This document shows, in pieces, positions 1 through 9,854 of a DNA stretch of 64,000 nucleotides. The translations under genes were made by a program, and so were the position numbers. This stretch comes from Roseicella aerolata (GTDB lineage Bacteria; Pseudomonadota; Alphaproteobacteria; Acetobacterales; Acetobacteraceae). Every line of letters starts with the position of its first letter. Positions within the stretch are counted from its first letter, which is position 1. The DNA is taken from positions 62,001-126,000 of the forward strand of contig NZ_JAJAQI010000014.1 in the NCBI RefSeq assembly GCF_020523605.1, read 5' to 3'. The notes below the pieces were generated by a model, which saw only the letters and a program-made list of their open reading frames with translations, ran no database searches and was not told the DNA's origin.

Positions 1-375
1 GGTCGGTGCGGTCGGCGCGATGCCGAAGGCCGAGTGCACCTCCTGCCGGCCGGCGGCCAGTTCGGTCGAGACCATGGGGTTGAGGCCGCGCCAGCGTGCG
101 CCGTAGGGGATCTCGACGGTCAGGAATTCGTAATTCGCCACCGCCCGCGCCGCCTCCCCGGGCTGGCCGGCAACGCTGGCCGGTTGGCCGAAGACATAGG
201 CGGTGTTGAGGACCGCGGCGCGCACCGGGTCGCCGGCGCCCTCCACCGCATCCCGCGGCAGCCTGGCCCAGCCATTCGGCGGCTGCTGCACCGCGCCGGC
301 GCAGCCTGCCAGCAGGGGCAGGCACAGCAGGGCGGCGCGCCGGGCGAGTCTTGGTCGGAAGTGGTCGGCAACCAT
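1..375 (-). CDS. Putative lipoprotein, C-terminal part beyond window edge
   Basis: The gene starts at 375 behind an AGGAGG-like site about 11 bases upstream and runs off the left edge after 125 codons. The N-terminus has several arginines, a hydrophobic stretch and a lipobox LLAGC at residues 22-26, so the product should be a lipid-anchored envelope protein. No enzyme domain is recognised. The visible mature part aligns with the lipoprotein at 30984-31523: both have GDPVR, then a region ending in NYEFL or QLEFL, then N-P and a basic A-R/R-Q segment. The two are therefore likely paralogues of one uncharacterised secreted family. It is divergent from the hydroxy-acid dehydrogenase at 560. Function unknown. 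Confidence 0.75.
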   Translation of the reverse strand, partial: MVADHFRPRLARRAALLCLPLLAGCAGAVQQPPNGWARLPRDAVEGAGDPVRAAVLNTAYVFGQPASVAGQPGEAARAVANYEFLTVEIPYGARWRGLNPMVSTELAAGRQEVHSAFGIAPTAPT

Positions 376-559
376 CGGTCTGGTGTCCTCCTCGGTGCGG
401 CGCCCGGCGATCGGCCTGGCCTCAACGGCGCCCGGGCGGGAATGTCGCCCGCGGCAACAGCCGGATGTGTCATCTCAAGGCGAGGCGTCAATGCCGCCCC
501 CGCTTTCCGCCGGGCCGCGGTGGTGCATAATCGGCGCAAAGCATTGGGGGAAACGACCG

Positions 560-1858
560 ATGAGTGGCAGCAGCACGGGCAGTGCCGGCAAGCCGACGGG
601 CTGGGGCGCGGCCGGCGCGTCGGAAACGCCGGCGGGGCGGCTGCGCCGGAAATTCCCAACCTATAACGACTTGCAGCGCCGGGCGAAGTGGCGCGTCGCC
701 CGCTTCGCCTATGACTTCGTGGCGGGCGGCGTCGGGGACGGGGCGCCCAATGTGGCGCATAACCGCGCCGCCATGGACGCGGTGCGGATCGTGCCCCGCT
801 ATGCCGTCGATCTCGCCGGCGTGACCACCGCCACGAAGCTCTTCGGCCGGGACTATGCGGCGCCGGTCGGCGTCGCGCCCATGGGCAATGTCGGCATGGT
901 CTGGCCGAGGGCCGATGCCATCCTGGCCGCCGCGGCCCAGGCTGCGCGCATCCCCTATGTTTCCTCCACCGTCGCCAATGTGGGCATGGAGGAGCTGGCG
1001 CGCATCGCGCCGGACAGCCTCTGGTTCCAGCTCTATGGCCTGCCGGCGGACAACCACCGGATGTCCCTGGACCTGATCCGGCGGGCGGAGGCGGTGGGCG
1101 CGCATGCGCTGGTCGTGACCCTGGACGTGCCGATGCGCCAGAAGCGGGTGCACGATGTCCGCAATGGGCTGGTGGTGCCCTTCCGCTACCGGCCGCGCAC
1201 CCTGTTCGACATCGCCCGTGCGCCCTTCTGGGCGCTGGAGATGCTGCAGAAGGGCCAGCCGCGCTTCGAGAACATGCGGAAATATGTCGGCGAGAACGCC
1301 TCGATCGCCGAACTGGCCAGCTTCGTCACGCAGAACATGACCACCGGCGTCACCTGGGACGACATCGCTAAATTCCGGGAGGCCTGGCCGCGCGCCCTGG
1401 TGCTGAAGGGCATCCAGCACCCGGCGGATGCGGAGCGCGCGGTGGCGCTCGGCGTGGACGGCATCTGGGTCTCCAACCATGGCGGGCGGCAATTCGATGC
1501 TGCGCCCGCCTCGATCGACACGGTGCCGGCGATTGCCGCCGCGGTCGGGGGACGGGCGAAGATCCTCTATGACGGCTCGATCCGCTCGGGGCTGGACGTG
1601 CTGCGGACGCTGGCCGTGGGGGCGGATTTCTGCTTCGCGGGGCGTGCCTTCCTGCTCTCGGTCGCCGCCATCGGGGCGGCGGGCGGGGCGCATGCCACCG
1701 CCGGCTTCATGGAGGAGATCCGCGCCACCTTCGGCCAGGCCGGCATCCGCAGCGTGGAGGAGGCGGCGCAGGCGACCGTGCTGCATCCGAATGCGGTGAG
1801 GTTCGAGCCGGAGGGCAACGCCGCGGGCGTCGAGATGCCGCGGCGGCGGACCGCCTGA
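560..1858 (+). CDS. FMN-dependent alpha-hydroxy-acid dehydrogenase/oxidase (LldD/MdlB type)
   Basis: The 432-residue protein oxidises a 2-hydroxy acid (lactate, mandelate or glycolate type) to the 2-oxo acid with FMN. Family hallmarks are visible: LVLKGI (flavin lysine, about residue 280), the catalytic SNHGGRQ (about 305-311, proton-abstracting His), DGSIRSGLDV and GADFCFAGRAFL, which hold the FMN phosphate. The start at 560 follows GGGGGAAA at a good distance; the open frame upstream lacks family similarity. The first 45 residues are a low-complexity extension before the usual start of the domain (FPTYNDLQRRAKWRVARFAYDF). The substrate cannot be told from sequence. It stands alone between a divergent lipoprotein gene and a convergent VWA gene. 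Confidence 0.9.
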   Translation: MSGSSTGSAGKPTGWGAAGASETPAGRLRRKFPTYNDLQRRAKWRVARFAYDFVAGGVGDGAPNVAHNRAAMDAVRIVPRYAVDLAGVTTATKLFGRDYAAPVGVAPMGNVGMVWPRADAILAAAAQAARIPYVSSTVANVGMEELARIAPDSLWFQLYGLPADNHRMSLDLIRRAEAVGAHALVVTLDVPMRQKRVHDVRNGLVVPFRYRPRTLFDIARAPFWALEMLQKGQPRFENMRKYVGENASIAELASFVTQNMTTGVTWDDIAKFREAWPRALVLKGIQHPADAERAVALGVDGIWVSNHGGRQFDAAPASIDTVPAIAAAVGGRAKILYDGSIRSGLDVLRTLAVGADFCFAGRAFLLSVAAIGAAGGAHATAGFMEEIRATFGQAGIRSVEEAAQATVLHPNAVRFEPEGNAAGVEMPRRRTA

Positions 1859-1900
1859 GGAGGGGACGCCGCCCCCTCCCTCAGCGGGCCCCATCGGTGG

Positions 1901-1924
1901 CACGGCCCCGGGCGGGTGGCCGTG
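1901..1924. terminator. Hairpin between convergent genes
   Basis: CACGGCC and GGCCGTG form a 7-bp stem between the hydroxy-acid dehydrogenase and the convergent VWA gene. There is no clear T-run on either side, so termination is an inference from position. Confidence 0.3.
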
Positions 1925-1964
1925 TTCGCCTGCCCGGCCGGAACCGGCCCTGGAGCGACCGGGC

Positions 1965-3323
1965 TCAGCCGCCGTCGCGCAGCAGGGCGCCGATCACCCG
2001 CTCCAGATGCTGCAAGGTGTTGCACACGGCGGTCACGCGGCAATGCGGGGCGTAGCGCAGCATGTCCGAATCCCCGGTGCCCCAGAGCGTGCGGACTTCC
2101 GGGTTCAGCCAGACCAGCTGCTTCGACCGGTCGGCCATGCGGGTCAGGATGTCCACCCGCGGGTCGGTGCGGTTGCCCCGGCCATCGCCCAGGATGATCA
2201 CCGTGGTGTGGCTGTCGAGGAGGCGCATATGCTCCCGCTCGAAATCCGCCAGCGCCATGCCGTAGTTGGAGGAGCCGAAGCCGGCCCGCGCCATCACCTC
2301 CGGGATCGCCGCCTCGATCGGGTGGCGTTCCAGGATGTCGGAGACCTCCACCAGGTTGCCCGAGAAGGCGAAGGACCGCAGGCCGGACAACGCCTCGTTC
2401 AAGGAATAGAGGAACAGCAGCAGGAACTGCGCCATGGCGGCGACCGAGCCGCTGACATCGCAGAGCACGACCAGCTTCGGCTTCTCGATCCTCTCCTGCT
2501 TCCAGACGGTGTGGAAGGGGATGCCCTCCCAGCCCATGTTCCGGCGCAGGGTGCGGCGCACATCCAGCACGCCGCGGCGGTCGCGCTTGCGGTTCCTGCC
2601 GTATTGCGTCGCCAGGCGGCGGGCCATGGCGCGGACCAGCACCCGCATCCGCTCATGGTCCCGGCGGTCGATGGCCGAGAGCCGCGTCTGCTGCAGCATG
2701 CGCTCGCGGAAGGCCTCGGTTTCGCCCCTGGCGAAGAGCGCCAGGTTCTGCTCCACGAAGTCCCGCACCTGGTCGCGCAGCCGGTCCCGGCCCTGGCGCA
2801 GGCGGCCGGTGCGCTCGGCCTCCGGGTTCGCCGCGATCTCGCGCTCCAGCGCCTGCAGCCCCATCCGCTCCAGGATGCGGCGGGTGAAGAGGTTCACCTG
2901 GGTGAAGAGCGCGATATTGGAAAGGCCGGCCTCCTGTGCCGCCTCCTCCACCGCCGCGGCGAGCTCCGCCTGATCGCCCGAGAGCAGCATCCGCGCAATC
3001 TGCCCGCCGCCTCCGCCACCTCCCTCCCCCTGCCCGCTCGCCTGCGCTTCGGGCGCCGGCTGCCGGGCCGCCTCCTCCACCGGCGGCGCGGGCGAGAAAT
3101 CGCCGCGGCGGAAGAAGAGGTCGAAGACTTCGGCGAAGGCGCGCTTCTCCTCCACCGTCTTGGCCAGGACGAGGGAGAGCGTGTCCTTCAGCCGCGCCCG
3201 GTCGCCGAGGCCCACCACCTGCGCGGCGCGCGTCGCATCGATGCTCTCGGCCGGGGAGATGCGCAGCCCGGCGCTGCGGGCGGCACGGAAGAAGTCGAGC
3301 AGCGGGCCTTCCATCAGCGCCAC
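1965..3323 (-). CDS. VWA domain protein, CoxE-like, partner of MoxR ATPase
   Basis: The 452-residue cytosolic protein has a helical N-terminal region, a Gly-rich linker (about residues 100-115), a basic middle part and a C-terminal von Willebrand A domain. The metal-ion-dependent adhesion site is intact: CDVSGSV at about residue 288. The GTG start at 3323 lies 4 bases after the stop of the MoxR gene; an in-frame ATG at 3314 is an alternative. CoxE-like proteins work with MoxR AAA+ ATPases to mature or insert metal centres, best known from CoxD/CoxE in CO dehydrogenase. No cox structural genes are in this window, so the client is unknown. A second, more diverged pair lies at 7551-9722. Confidence 0.85.
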   Translation of the reverse strand: MALMEGPLLDFFRAARSAGLRISPAESIDATRAAQVVGLGDRARLKDTLSLVLAKTVEEKRAFAEVFDLFFRRGDFSPAPPVEEAARQPAPEAQASGQGEGGGGGGGQIARMLLSGDQAELAAAVEEAAQEAGLSNIALFTQVNLFTRRILERMGLQALEREIAANPEAERTGRLRQGRDRLRDQVRDFVEQNLALFARGETEAFRERMLQQTRLSAIDRRDHERMRVLVRAMARRLATQYGRNRKRDRRGVLDVRRTLRRNMGWEGIPFHTVWKQERIEKPKLVVLCDVSGSVAAMAQFLLLFLYSLNEALSGLRSFAFSGNLVEVSDILERHPIEAAIPEVMARAGFGSSNYGMALADFEREHMRLLDSHTTVIILGDGRGNRTDPRVDILTRMADRSKQLVWLNPEVRTLWGTGDSDMLRYAPHCRVTAVCNTLQHLERVIGALLRDGG

Positions 3324-3327
3324 GTCG

Positions 3328-4284
3328 TCATCGTATGGGCACCGCCTCCCGCTTCGCCTTCAGCAGCAGGTCGGCGATCTGCGGCGTGACCGCCTCGATG
3401 TCGCTCTCGAATTTCAGCAGGACGTTCAGCGTCTCCCGCACCATCACATGGTCGAGCTGCGGCGCGTGCAGCAGCACCAGCACCCGCGCCCAGTCGATCG
3501 TCTCGCTGACCGAGGGCAGCTTCTTCAGGTCGAGCATCCGCAGCTGCTGCACGAAGGCGACGAGCTGCCGCCGCAGATCCTCGGCAGCATCCGGCACGCG
3601 GGACGCGATGATCCGCGCCTCCAGCCGCGCATCCGGCAGGCCGATATGCAGGTGCAGGCAGCGGCGCTTGAGCGCATCGCCCAGGTCCCGCATCGAGTTG
3701 GAGGTCAGCAGCACGACCGGCGGGACATCCGCCCGCACCGTGCCGATCTCCGGGATGCTGACCTGGTAGTCCGAGAGGAGCTCCAGCAGGAAGGCCTCGA
3801 ATTCCTGGTCGGCCTTGTCCACCTCGTCGATCAGCAGCACCGCCCCGCCCGGCTCCCGCAGCGCCCGCAGCAGGGGGCGGGGCTCCAGGAACTCCTCGGA
3901 GAAGAAGAGGTCGCTGACGCCGTGCAGGCGGCGCATGGCGGCATCCAGCCCCGGCTCCTCCCCCAGCACGCTGCCCAGCCGGTCCTTCAGGATCTGGGTG
4001 TAGAGGAGCTGCTTGCCGTACTTCCACTCGTACAGCGCCTTGGACTCGTCCAGCCCCTCATAACATTGCATGCGGATCAGCGGCAGGCCGAGCCAGGAGG
4101 CCGCGGCCTTGGCCAGTTCGGTCTTGCCGACGCCGGCCGGCCCCTCGACCAGGATCGGCTTGCGCAGGTGATGGGCCAGGTAGAGCGCCGTCGAGATCGG
4201 GCGGCTGGCGATATAGCCCGCGGTTTGCAGCCCGGCCTCGGTGGCCTCGATCGAGGAAAGCAGGCGGTGCCAGGCGATGCTCAT
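3328..4284 (-). CDS. MoxR-family AAA+ ATPase (CoxD-like)
   Basis: The 318-residue ATPase carries Walker A GPAGVGKT (residues 48-55), Walker B VLLIDEVDKA (about 146-155), a sensor-1 stretch LLTSNSM and an arginine-rich RRCLHLHIGLPD segment. MoxR proteins act as chaperone ATPases with a VWA partner, and this gene is the first of a two-gene unit with the VWA gene at 1965-3323. The start at 4284 was chosen because the domain begins there; the ribosome-binding site is weak. It is divergent from tctB across 160 bases. The client protein is not evident. Confidence 0.88.
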   Translation of the reverse strand: MSIAWHRLLSSIEATEAGLQTAGYIASRPISTALYLAHHLRKPILVEGPAGVGKTELAKAAASWLGLPLIRMQCYEGLDESKALYEWKYGKQLLYTQILKDRLGSVLGEEPGLDAAMRRLHGVSDLFFSEEFLEPRPLLRALREPGGAVLLIDEVDKADQEFEAFLLELLSDYQVSIPEIGTVRADVPPVVLLTSNSMRDLGDALKRRCLHLHIGLPDARLEARIIASRVPDAAEDLRRQLVAFVQQLRMLDLKKLPSVSETIDWARVLVLLHAPQLDHVMVRETLNVLLKFESDIEAVTPQIADLLLKAKREAVPIR

Positions 4285-4444
4285 GCGGCGGGTCGGCTCA
4301 TTCTGTACATCTCCGGGGCGGCGCTGCGGCTTCGGGTCATCATGGACCGGCCGGTGCCGCACGACAAATCCAGGGCCGGGGGTCTGGAGTGATCCGCCCG
4401 CTCGTCTAGACTGCACGGCAAGGAAACTATCCAAGGAGAGTCCG

Positions 4445-4903
4445 GTGCATCTGTCCGACCGGGTGACCGGCGCGGTCCTGGTGGCCCTGGGGGGCCTGTC
4501 CGCCTGGGGCGGATCGCGCCTGCCGGCAGTGCCCGGCCAGGATGTGGGGCCCGCCGTCTTCCCCATGCTGATCGGCTTCGGCCTGGTCGGCTGCGGCCTG
4601 CTGATCGCCTTCGGCATCGGCCACAGCTTCGAGGAGGAGGAAGAGGGCTCCGCGCCGGGCTGGCTGTATGGGCTGCGCGCCCTGCTGCCGCCGGTGCTGC
4701 TGCTGCTCTATGTCCTGCTGGTGGACCGGCTGGGCTTCCTGCTGACCGCCGCCGGGCTGGTGCTGGTGATGGCCCTCGCCTTCGGGGCGCGGCCGCGGCT
4801 GGCGCTGCCGCTGGCGATACTGGCGCCGGTCGGGCTGCACCTGATCTTCGGCAAGCTGCTCCGGGTCCCGCTGCCGGACGGCCTCCTGGCCGCGCCCTGG
4901 TAG
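4445..4903 (+). CDS. tctB: TTT transporter small permease TctB
   Basis: The 152-residue membrane protein has four predicted hydrophobic segments, including LLPPVLLLLYVLLVDRLGFLLTAAGLVLVMAL, as in the TctB family. The GTG start at 4445 follows AAGGAGA at 7 bases. It is the small membrane subunit of a tripartite tricarboxylate transporter, a secondary system that imports organic acids with a periplasmic binding protein. tctA follows after 4 bases and tctC after that, so this is one operon. An acidic run (EEEEEG, about residue 64) lies in a loop. Confidence 0.88.
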   Translation: MHLSDRVTGAVLVALGGLSAWGGSRLPAVPGQDVGPAVFPMLIGFGLVGCGLLIAFGIGHSFEEEEEGSAPGWLYGLRALLPPVLLLLYVLLVDRLGFLLTAAGLVLVMALAFGARPRLALPLAILAPVGLHLIFGKLLRVPLPDGLLAAPW

Positions 4904-4907
4904 CCGC

Positions 4908-6419
4908 ATGGAAGGTCTCATCCAGGGTGCCGCCCTCGTCGCGGCACCGGACGTCCTGCTGGCGATCTTCGCCGCGGCCGTCTACGGCCTTGTCATCGGC
5001 TCGCTGCCGGGGCTGACCGCCACCATGGCGACCGCCCTGCTGGTGCCGGTCACCTTCTACCTCTCGCCCATCGCGGCGGTGGCGACGATCATCACCGCGT
5101 CCGCCATGGCGATCTTCTCGGGCGACATCCCGGGCTGCCTGCTGCGCATCCCGGGCACGCCGGCCTCGGCCGCCTATACCGACGAATCCTATGCCATGAC
5201 CCGCAAGGGCCAGCCGGAACTGGCGCTCGGCATCGGGCTCTGGTTCAGCGCCATCGGTGGCATCGTCGGCACCCTGGCCCTGATGGTGCTGGCGCCCTCG
5301 CTGGCGGAGGTCGCGCTCTCCTTCTCCACCTTCGAGTATTTCTGGCTGGCGATCCTCGGCCTGATGTGCGCGACGCTGGTCGCCCGCTCCTCGCCGGTGA
5401 AGGCGATCGCCGCCATGCTGCTGGGGCTGCTCGTCTCCTGCATCGGCATGGAGAATCCGGCCGGCACGCCGCGCTTCACCTTCGGGTCCCCCGACCTGCT
5501 GGGCGGCATCGAGCCGATCCCTGCACTGGTCGGCGTCTTCGCCGTGGCGCAGGTGATGCGCGCCATGCTGCTGCCCGACCCGCCGCCACTGGAGCGCCGG
5601 CGCTTCGGCAGCATCCTCTCCGGGCAATGGGCGCTGACCAAGCGTTACCCGAAGCCGCTGGTGCGCGGCAACCTGATCGGCATCATCGTCGGCGTGCTGC
5701 CCGGCGCGGGCGCCGACATGGCGGCCTGGATCAGCTACGCCACCTCGAAGCGCTTCTCGAAGGAGCCCGAGAAATTCGGCACCGGCCACCCGGAGGGGCT
5801 GGTGGAGGCCGGGGCGGCCAACAACTCGGCGCTGGCCAGTTCCTGGGTGCCGGCGCTGCTCTTCGGCATCCCCGGCGATACCATCACGGCGATCGCGATC
5901 GGGGTGCTCTACATGAAGGGGCTGAACCCCGGGCCGACGCTGTTCACCGAGAACGCGTCCTCCATGTACGCGCTCTACCTGATCTTCATCCTGGCGAATA
6001 TCGTCATGATCCCGCTCGGGATCCTGCTGATCCGCGCCTCCACCCGCGTGCTGCACGCGCCGCGCGCGGCGGTGATGCCGGTGATCCTGCTGCTCTGCGC
6101 CGTCGGCGCCTATGCGGTGGGCAACAACCTGTTCGCCGTGGTGCTGGTGGCGGCCTTCGGCTGCCTGGGCTTCGTGATGGAGCGCAACGGCTACCCGGTG
6201 GCGGCGCTGGTGCTGGGCATCGTGATGGGAACGATGGTGGAGCAGAGCTTCGTCACCTCCCTCATCAAGTCGGATGGCGATTTCCTGCCCTTCTTCGAGC
6301 GCCCGATCAGCGGCCTGCTCGCCGCCCTCACCCTCACCGCCCTGCTCTGGCCGGCCGGGGTCTGGCTGTGGAAGCGCCGGCACGGCCGGCGCTTGCCTGC
6401 CGGCAGGGCGGCGGGGTAG
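4908..6419 (+). CDS. tctA: TTT transporter large permease TctA
   Basis: The 503-residue protein has about 11-12 hydrophobic segments and typical TctA motifs: GSLPGLTATM near residue 28, PGTPASAAYTDESYAM near 82 and LPGAGADMAAWISY near 264, followed by FGIPGDTITAI. It forms the main translocation channel of the tripartite tricarboxylate transporter with TctB and the periplasmic protein TctC. The start at 4908 lies 4 bases after tctB. The C-terminus ends in a basic tail (WKRRHGRR). The transported acid is not predictable from sequence. Confidence 0.92.
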   Translation: MEGLIQGAALVAAPDVLLAIFAAAVYGLVIGSLPGLTATMATALLVPVTFYLSPIAAVATIITASAMAIFSGDIPGCLLRIPGTPASAAYTDESYAMTRKGQPELALGIGLWFSAIGGIVGTLALMVLAPSLAEVALSFSTFEYFWLAILGLMCATLVARSSPVKAIAAMLLGLLVSCIGMENPAGTPRFTFGSPDLLGGIEPIPALVGVFAVAQVMRAMLLPDPPPLERRRFGSILSGQWALTKRYPKPLVRGNLIGIIVGVLPGAGADMAAWISYATSKRFSKEPEKFGTGHPEGLVEAGAANNSALASSWVPALLFGIPGDTITAIAIGVLYMKGLNPGPTLFTENASSMYALYLIFILANIVMIPLGILLIRASTRVLHAPRAAVMPVILLLCAVGAYAVGNNLFAVVLVAAFGCLGFVMERNGYPVAALVLGIVMGTMVEQSFVTSLIKSDGDFLPFFERPISGLLAALTLTALLWPAGVWLWKRRHGRRLPAGRAAG

Positions 6420-6475
6420 CAGAGTCCGCAACAAACCGCCCCGCCGGGAGGGGCGGCAGAGGAGGATACGAACCG

Positions 6476-7465
6476 ATGAACGCAATGTCCCGCCGCACCC
6501 TGCTCGGCAGCGGCGCCGCCCTGATCGCCACCCCCCTGGCCGCGCCGGCCCTCGCCCAGCCGCGCTGGCCGGCGCGCCCGGTGCAGATGATCTGCCCCTG
6601 GGCCGCGGGCGGCGGCACGGATGCGGTGGTGCGCATGGTCGCCACGCTGCTGGAGCGGGAGCTGGGCCAGCCCTTCAACGTGGTGAACCGCACCGGCGGC
6701 TCCGGCGTGGTCGGCCATACCGCCCTCGCCCAGTCGGCGCCGGATGGCTACACCCTCGGCATCATCACCTCCGAGATCTGCATGCTGCACTGGCAGGGGC
6801 TGACGGAGGTCACCTACCGGAACTACACGCCGCTCGGCCTGATGAACAACGACCCGCCGGGCATCCAGGTGAACGCCTCCTCGCCCCACCAGGACGTGAA
6901 GTCGCTGGCCGAGGCGATCAAGGCCAGCCGCCCTGGCCAGCTGAAGGCGAGCGGCACGGGCCAGGGTGGCATCTGGCACCTGGCGCTGGCCGGCTGGCTG
7001 AACGCCATGGGGCTGAAGGCCGACCATGTCCGCTGGGTGCCCTCCAACGGCGCTGCGCCGGCCATGCAGGACCTCGCAGCCGGCGGGCTCGACTTCACCA
7101 CCTGCTCGGTGCCGGAGGCGCGGGCGATGCTGGATGCGGGACGCGCCCGGAGCCTGGCGGTGATGGCGCCGGAGCGGCTCTCGGTCTTCCCCAATATCCC
7201 GACGCTGAAGGAAAGCCTGGGGGTCGACTTCACCACCGGCGCTTGGCGCGTCATCGTCGGCCCGGCGAACCTGCCGGCCGAGGTGGTCCGGGTGGTGGAG
7301 CCGGCGCTCGGGCGCATCTACCAGTCCAAGGAGTACCAGGACTTCCTGAACTCCCGCGGCTTCGGCGGGATGTATGCCGATGCCGCGGGCACGGCGCGGC
7401 ACCTGGAGCAGGCCGACAAGTCGCTCGGCGACGCCATGAAGGCGGCCGGGCTGGCGAAGAGCTGA
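6476..7465 (+). CDS. tctC: TTT transporter substrate-binding protein TctC (Bug family)
   Basis: The 329-residue protein has a twin-arginine-like export signal (SRRTLLGSGAALIATPLAAPALA, residues 5-27) and then the Bug fold: WPARPVQMICPWAAGGGTDAVVR, where Bug proteins bind a carboxylate, and GGSGVVGHTALA. It captures the substrate in the periplasm for TctAB. A strong GGAGG site lies about 9 bases before the ATG at 6476. It is third in the operon, 56 bases after tctA. The ligand is unknown; Bug proteins bind diverse carboxylates and amides. Confidence 0.92.
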   Translation: MNAMSRRTLLGSGAALIATPLAAPALAQPRWPARPVQMICPWAAGGGTDAVVRMVATLLERELGQPFNVVNRTGGSGVVGHTALAQSAPDGYTLGIITSEICMLHWQGLTEVTYRNYTPLGLMNNDPPGIQVNASSPHQDVKSLAEAIKASRPGQLKASGTGQGGIWHLALAGWLNAMGLKADHVRWVPSNGAAPAMQDLAAGGLDFTTCSVPEARAMLDAGRARSLAVMAPERLSVFPNIPTLKESLGVDFTTGAWRVIVGPANLPAEVVRVVEPALGRIYQSKEYQDFLNSRGFGGMYADAAGTARHLEQADKSLGDAMKAAGLAKS

Positions 7466-7474
7466 GGATCACGC

Positions 7475-7513
7475 CCCCGCCCCGCGCGCAAGACTTGCCG
7501 CGGGGCGGGAGTG
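7475..7513. terminator. GC-rich hairpin after tctC
   Basis: CCCGCCCCGCG and CGCGGGGCGGG form an 11-bp stem just after the tctC stop. No T-run follows, so this may be a 3'-end stabiliser or a Rho-linked end rather than an intrinsic terminator. Confidence 0.4.
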
Positions 7514-7550
7514 GCGCCACCCTCTGGGCCAGATCACTCAGGGGGCAGGC

Positions 7551-8399
<849 letters not shown>

Positions 8400-8400
8400 G

Positions 8401-8518
8401 AAGGGGGGAGAGAGGGCTGCCTCTCTCCCCCTTGGACCCCCCACTCACCGCTTTCTGTGAGTCAGACTCAGAGAAATAGATGAGGGGGGCCCGGGGGGAG
8501 AATACCTTCTCCCCCCGG
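8401..8518. repeat. Three consecutive hairpins between moxR and VWA genes
   Basis: The spacer holds a 14-bp near-perfect hairpin at 8401-8433 (AAGGGGGGAGAGAGG with its complement and a 4-base loop), an 11-bp hairpin with one mismatch at 8453-8477 (TTTCTGTGAGT / ACTCAGAGAAA), and a perfect 12-bp hairpin at 8491-8518 (CCGGGGGGAGAA / TTCTCCCCCCGG). The first ends in a short T stretch and could lower transcription into the downstream VWA gene. Confidence 0.6.
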
Positions 8519-8537
8519 TCTCCCGAGGAGACCGCCG

Positions 8538-9722
8538 ATGCTCGCCCACTTCATCCTCGCGCTCCGCACCGCCGGCATCCCGGCCAGCATCACGGAATAC
8601 CTGACGCTGCTCCGCGGCATGAAGGAGGGCGTGGCCGATTACAGCGTGGACGATTTCTACCACCTGTCGCGCGCCGCGCTGGTGAAGGACGAGCGGCACC
8701 TCGACCGCTTCGACCGCGTCTTCGGCGAGGTGTTCAAGGGGCTGGAACCCCCCGAGGGCGATCCGGGCGCGGAGGCCGCCATTCCCGAGGAGTGGCTCCG
8801 CAAGATGGTCGAGAAGCTGCTGACCGAGGAGGAGAAGGCGCAGATCGAGGCGCTCGGCGGTTTCGAGAAACTGATGGAGACGCTGAAGCAGCGCCTGGCC
8901 GAGCAGAAGGGCCGGCACCAGGGCGGCAGCAAATGGATCGGCACCGGCGGCACCTCCCCCTTCGGGGCCCATGGCTACAACCCGGAAGGCGTGCGCATCG
9001 GCCAGGACGAGTCCCGCCACCGCCGCGCCGTGAAGGTCTGGGACAAGCGGGAGTTCAGGGATCTCGACGGCGATATCGAGATCGGCACCCGCAACATGAA
9101 GCTGGCGCTGCGGCGCCTCCGCCGCTTCGCCCGCCAGGGCGCGGCCACCGAGCTCGACCTGCCCGACACCATCCGCGCGACGGCCAACAATGCCGGCACG
9201 CTCGACCTGAAGATGGTGCCGGAGCGGCACAACACGGTGAAGGTGCTGCTCTTCCTCGATATCGGCGGGTCCATGGACGACCATGTGCAGGTCTGCGCCG
9301 AGCTCTTCTCCGCCGCCCGGGCGGAGTTCAAGCATCTCGAGCATTTCTACTTCCACAACTGCCCCTATGAGCGGCTGTGGCGGAACAACCGGCGGCGGCG
9401 GGAGAGCGAGGTCTCGACCTGGGAGGTGCTGCGGACCTACGGCCCGGACTACAAGGCGATCTTCGTCGGCGACGCCGCCATGTCCCCCTATGAGATCATC
9501 CAGCCCGGCGGCAGCGTGGAGCACTGGAACGAGGAGACGGGCCAGGTCTGGCTGCACCGGCTGACCGGCCATTTCCGCCGCAGCGCCTGGCTGAACCCGA
9601 TGCCGGAGGCGGCCTGGGGACGGTACCAGTCCGCCCTGCTCCTCCATCGCTTGATGGAGCAGCGCATGTACCCGCTGACCCTCGGCGGGATCGAGGAGAT
9701 GACGCGCGAGCTGAGTCGCTGA
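8538..9722 (+). CDS. VWA domain protein, CoxE-like, second copy
   Basis: The 394-residue protein begins with a helical domain (LAHFILALRTAGIPASITEY) and ends in a VWA domain. Its metal site is degenerate: FLDIGGSMDD at about residue 238, where the usual DxSxS reads D-I-G-G-S, so the first serine is a glycine. The end of the domain (SAWLNPMPEAAWG) recalls the WLNPE segment of the VWA protein at 1965-3323. GAGGAG lies 6 bases before the ATG at 8538. It should act with the MoxR ATPase just upstream. The client is unknown. Confidence 0.85.
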   Translation: MLAHFILALRTAGIPASITEYLTLLRGMKEGVADYSVDDFYHLSRAALVKDERHLDRFDRVFGEVFKGLEPPEGDPGAEAAIPEEWLRKMVEKLLTEEEKAQIEALGGFEKLMETLKQRLAEQKGRHQGGSKWIGTGGTSPFGAHGYNPEGVRIGQDESRHRRAVKVWDKREFRDLDGDIEIGTRNMKLALRRLRRFARQGAATELDLPDTIRATANNAGTLDLKMVPERHNTVKVLLFLDIGGSMDDHVQVCAELFSAARAEFKHLEHFYFHNCPYERLWRNNRRRRESEVSTWEVLRTYGPDYKAIFVGDAAMSPYEIIQPGGSVEHWNEETGQVWLHRLTGHFRRSAWLNPMPEAAWGRYQSALLLHRLMEQRMYPLTLGGIEEMTRELSR

Positions 9723-9796
9723 CGTCTGGTGGCCGGGGCCGTCACAGCCCCTGAGCGGCAGTCGAGAGGCTGCTGACGGCGCGACCGGCGGACATG

Positions 9797-9830
9797 AAAA
9801 ACCCCCGGGGACCTTACGGTCGCCGGGGGT
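9797..9830 (-). terminator. Intrinsic terminator of the cytochrome c gene
   Basis: On the minus strand ACCCCCGG and CCGGGGGT enclose a 14-base loop and are followed directly by five T. It lies 25 bases after the stop codon of the cytochrome gene. Confidence 0.8.
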
Positions 9831-9854
9831 GATGCGGCGGAGGCCGCCTTCGGC

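Noticed and set aside
4281-6485. A 734-codon open frame on the minus strand
   Set aside because: It is antisense to tctB and tctA, His/Gly/Arg rich and without domains.
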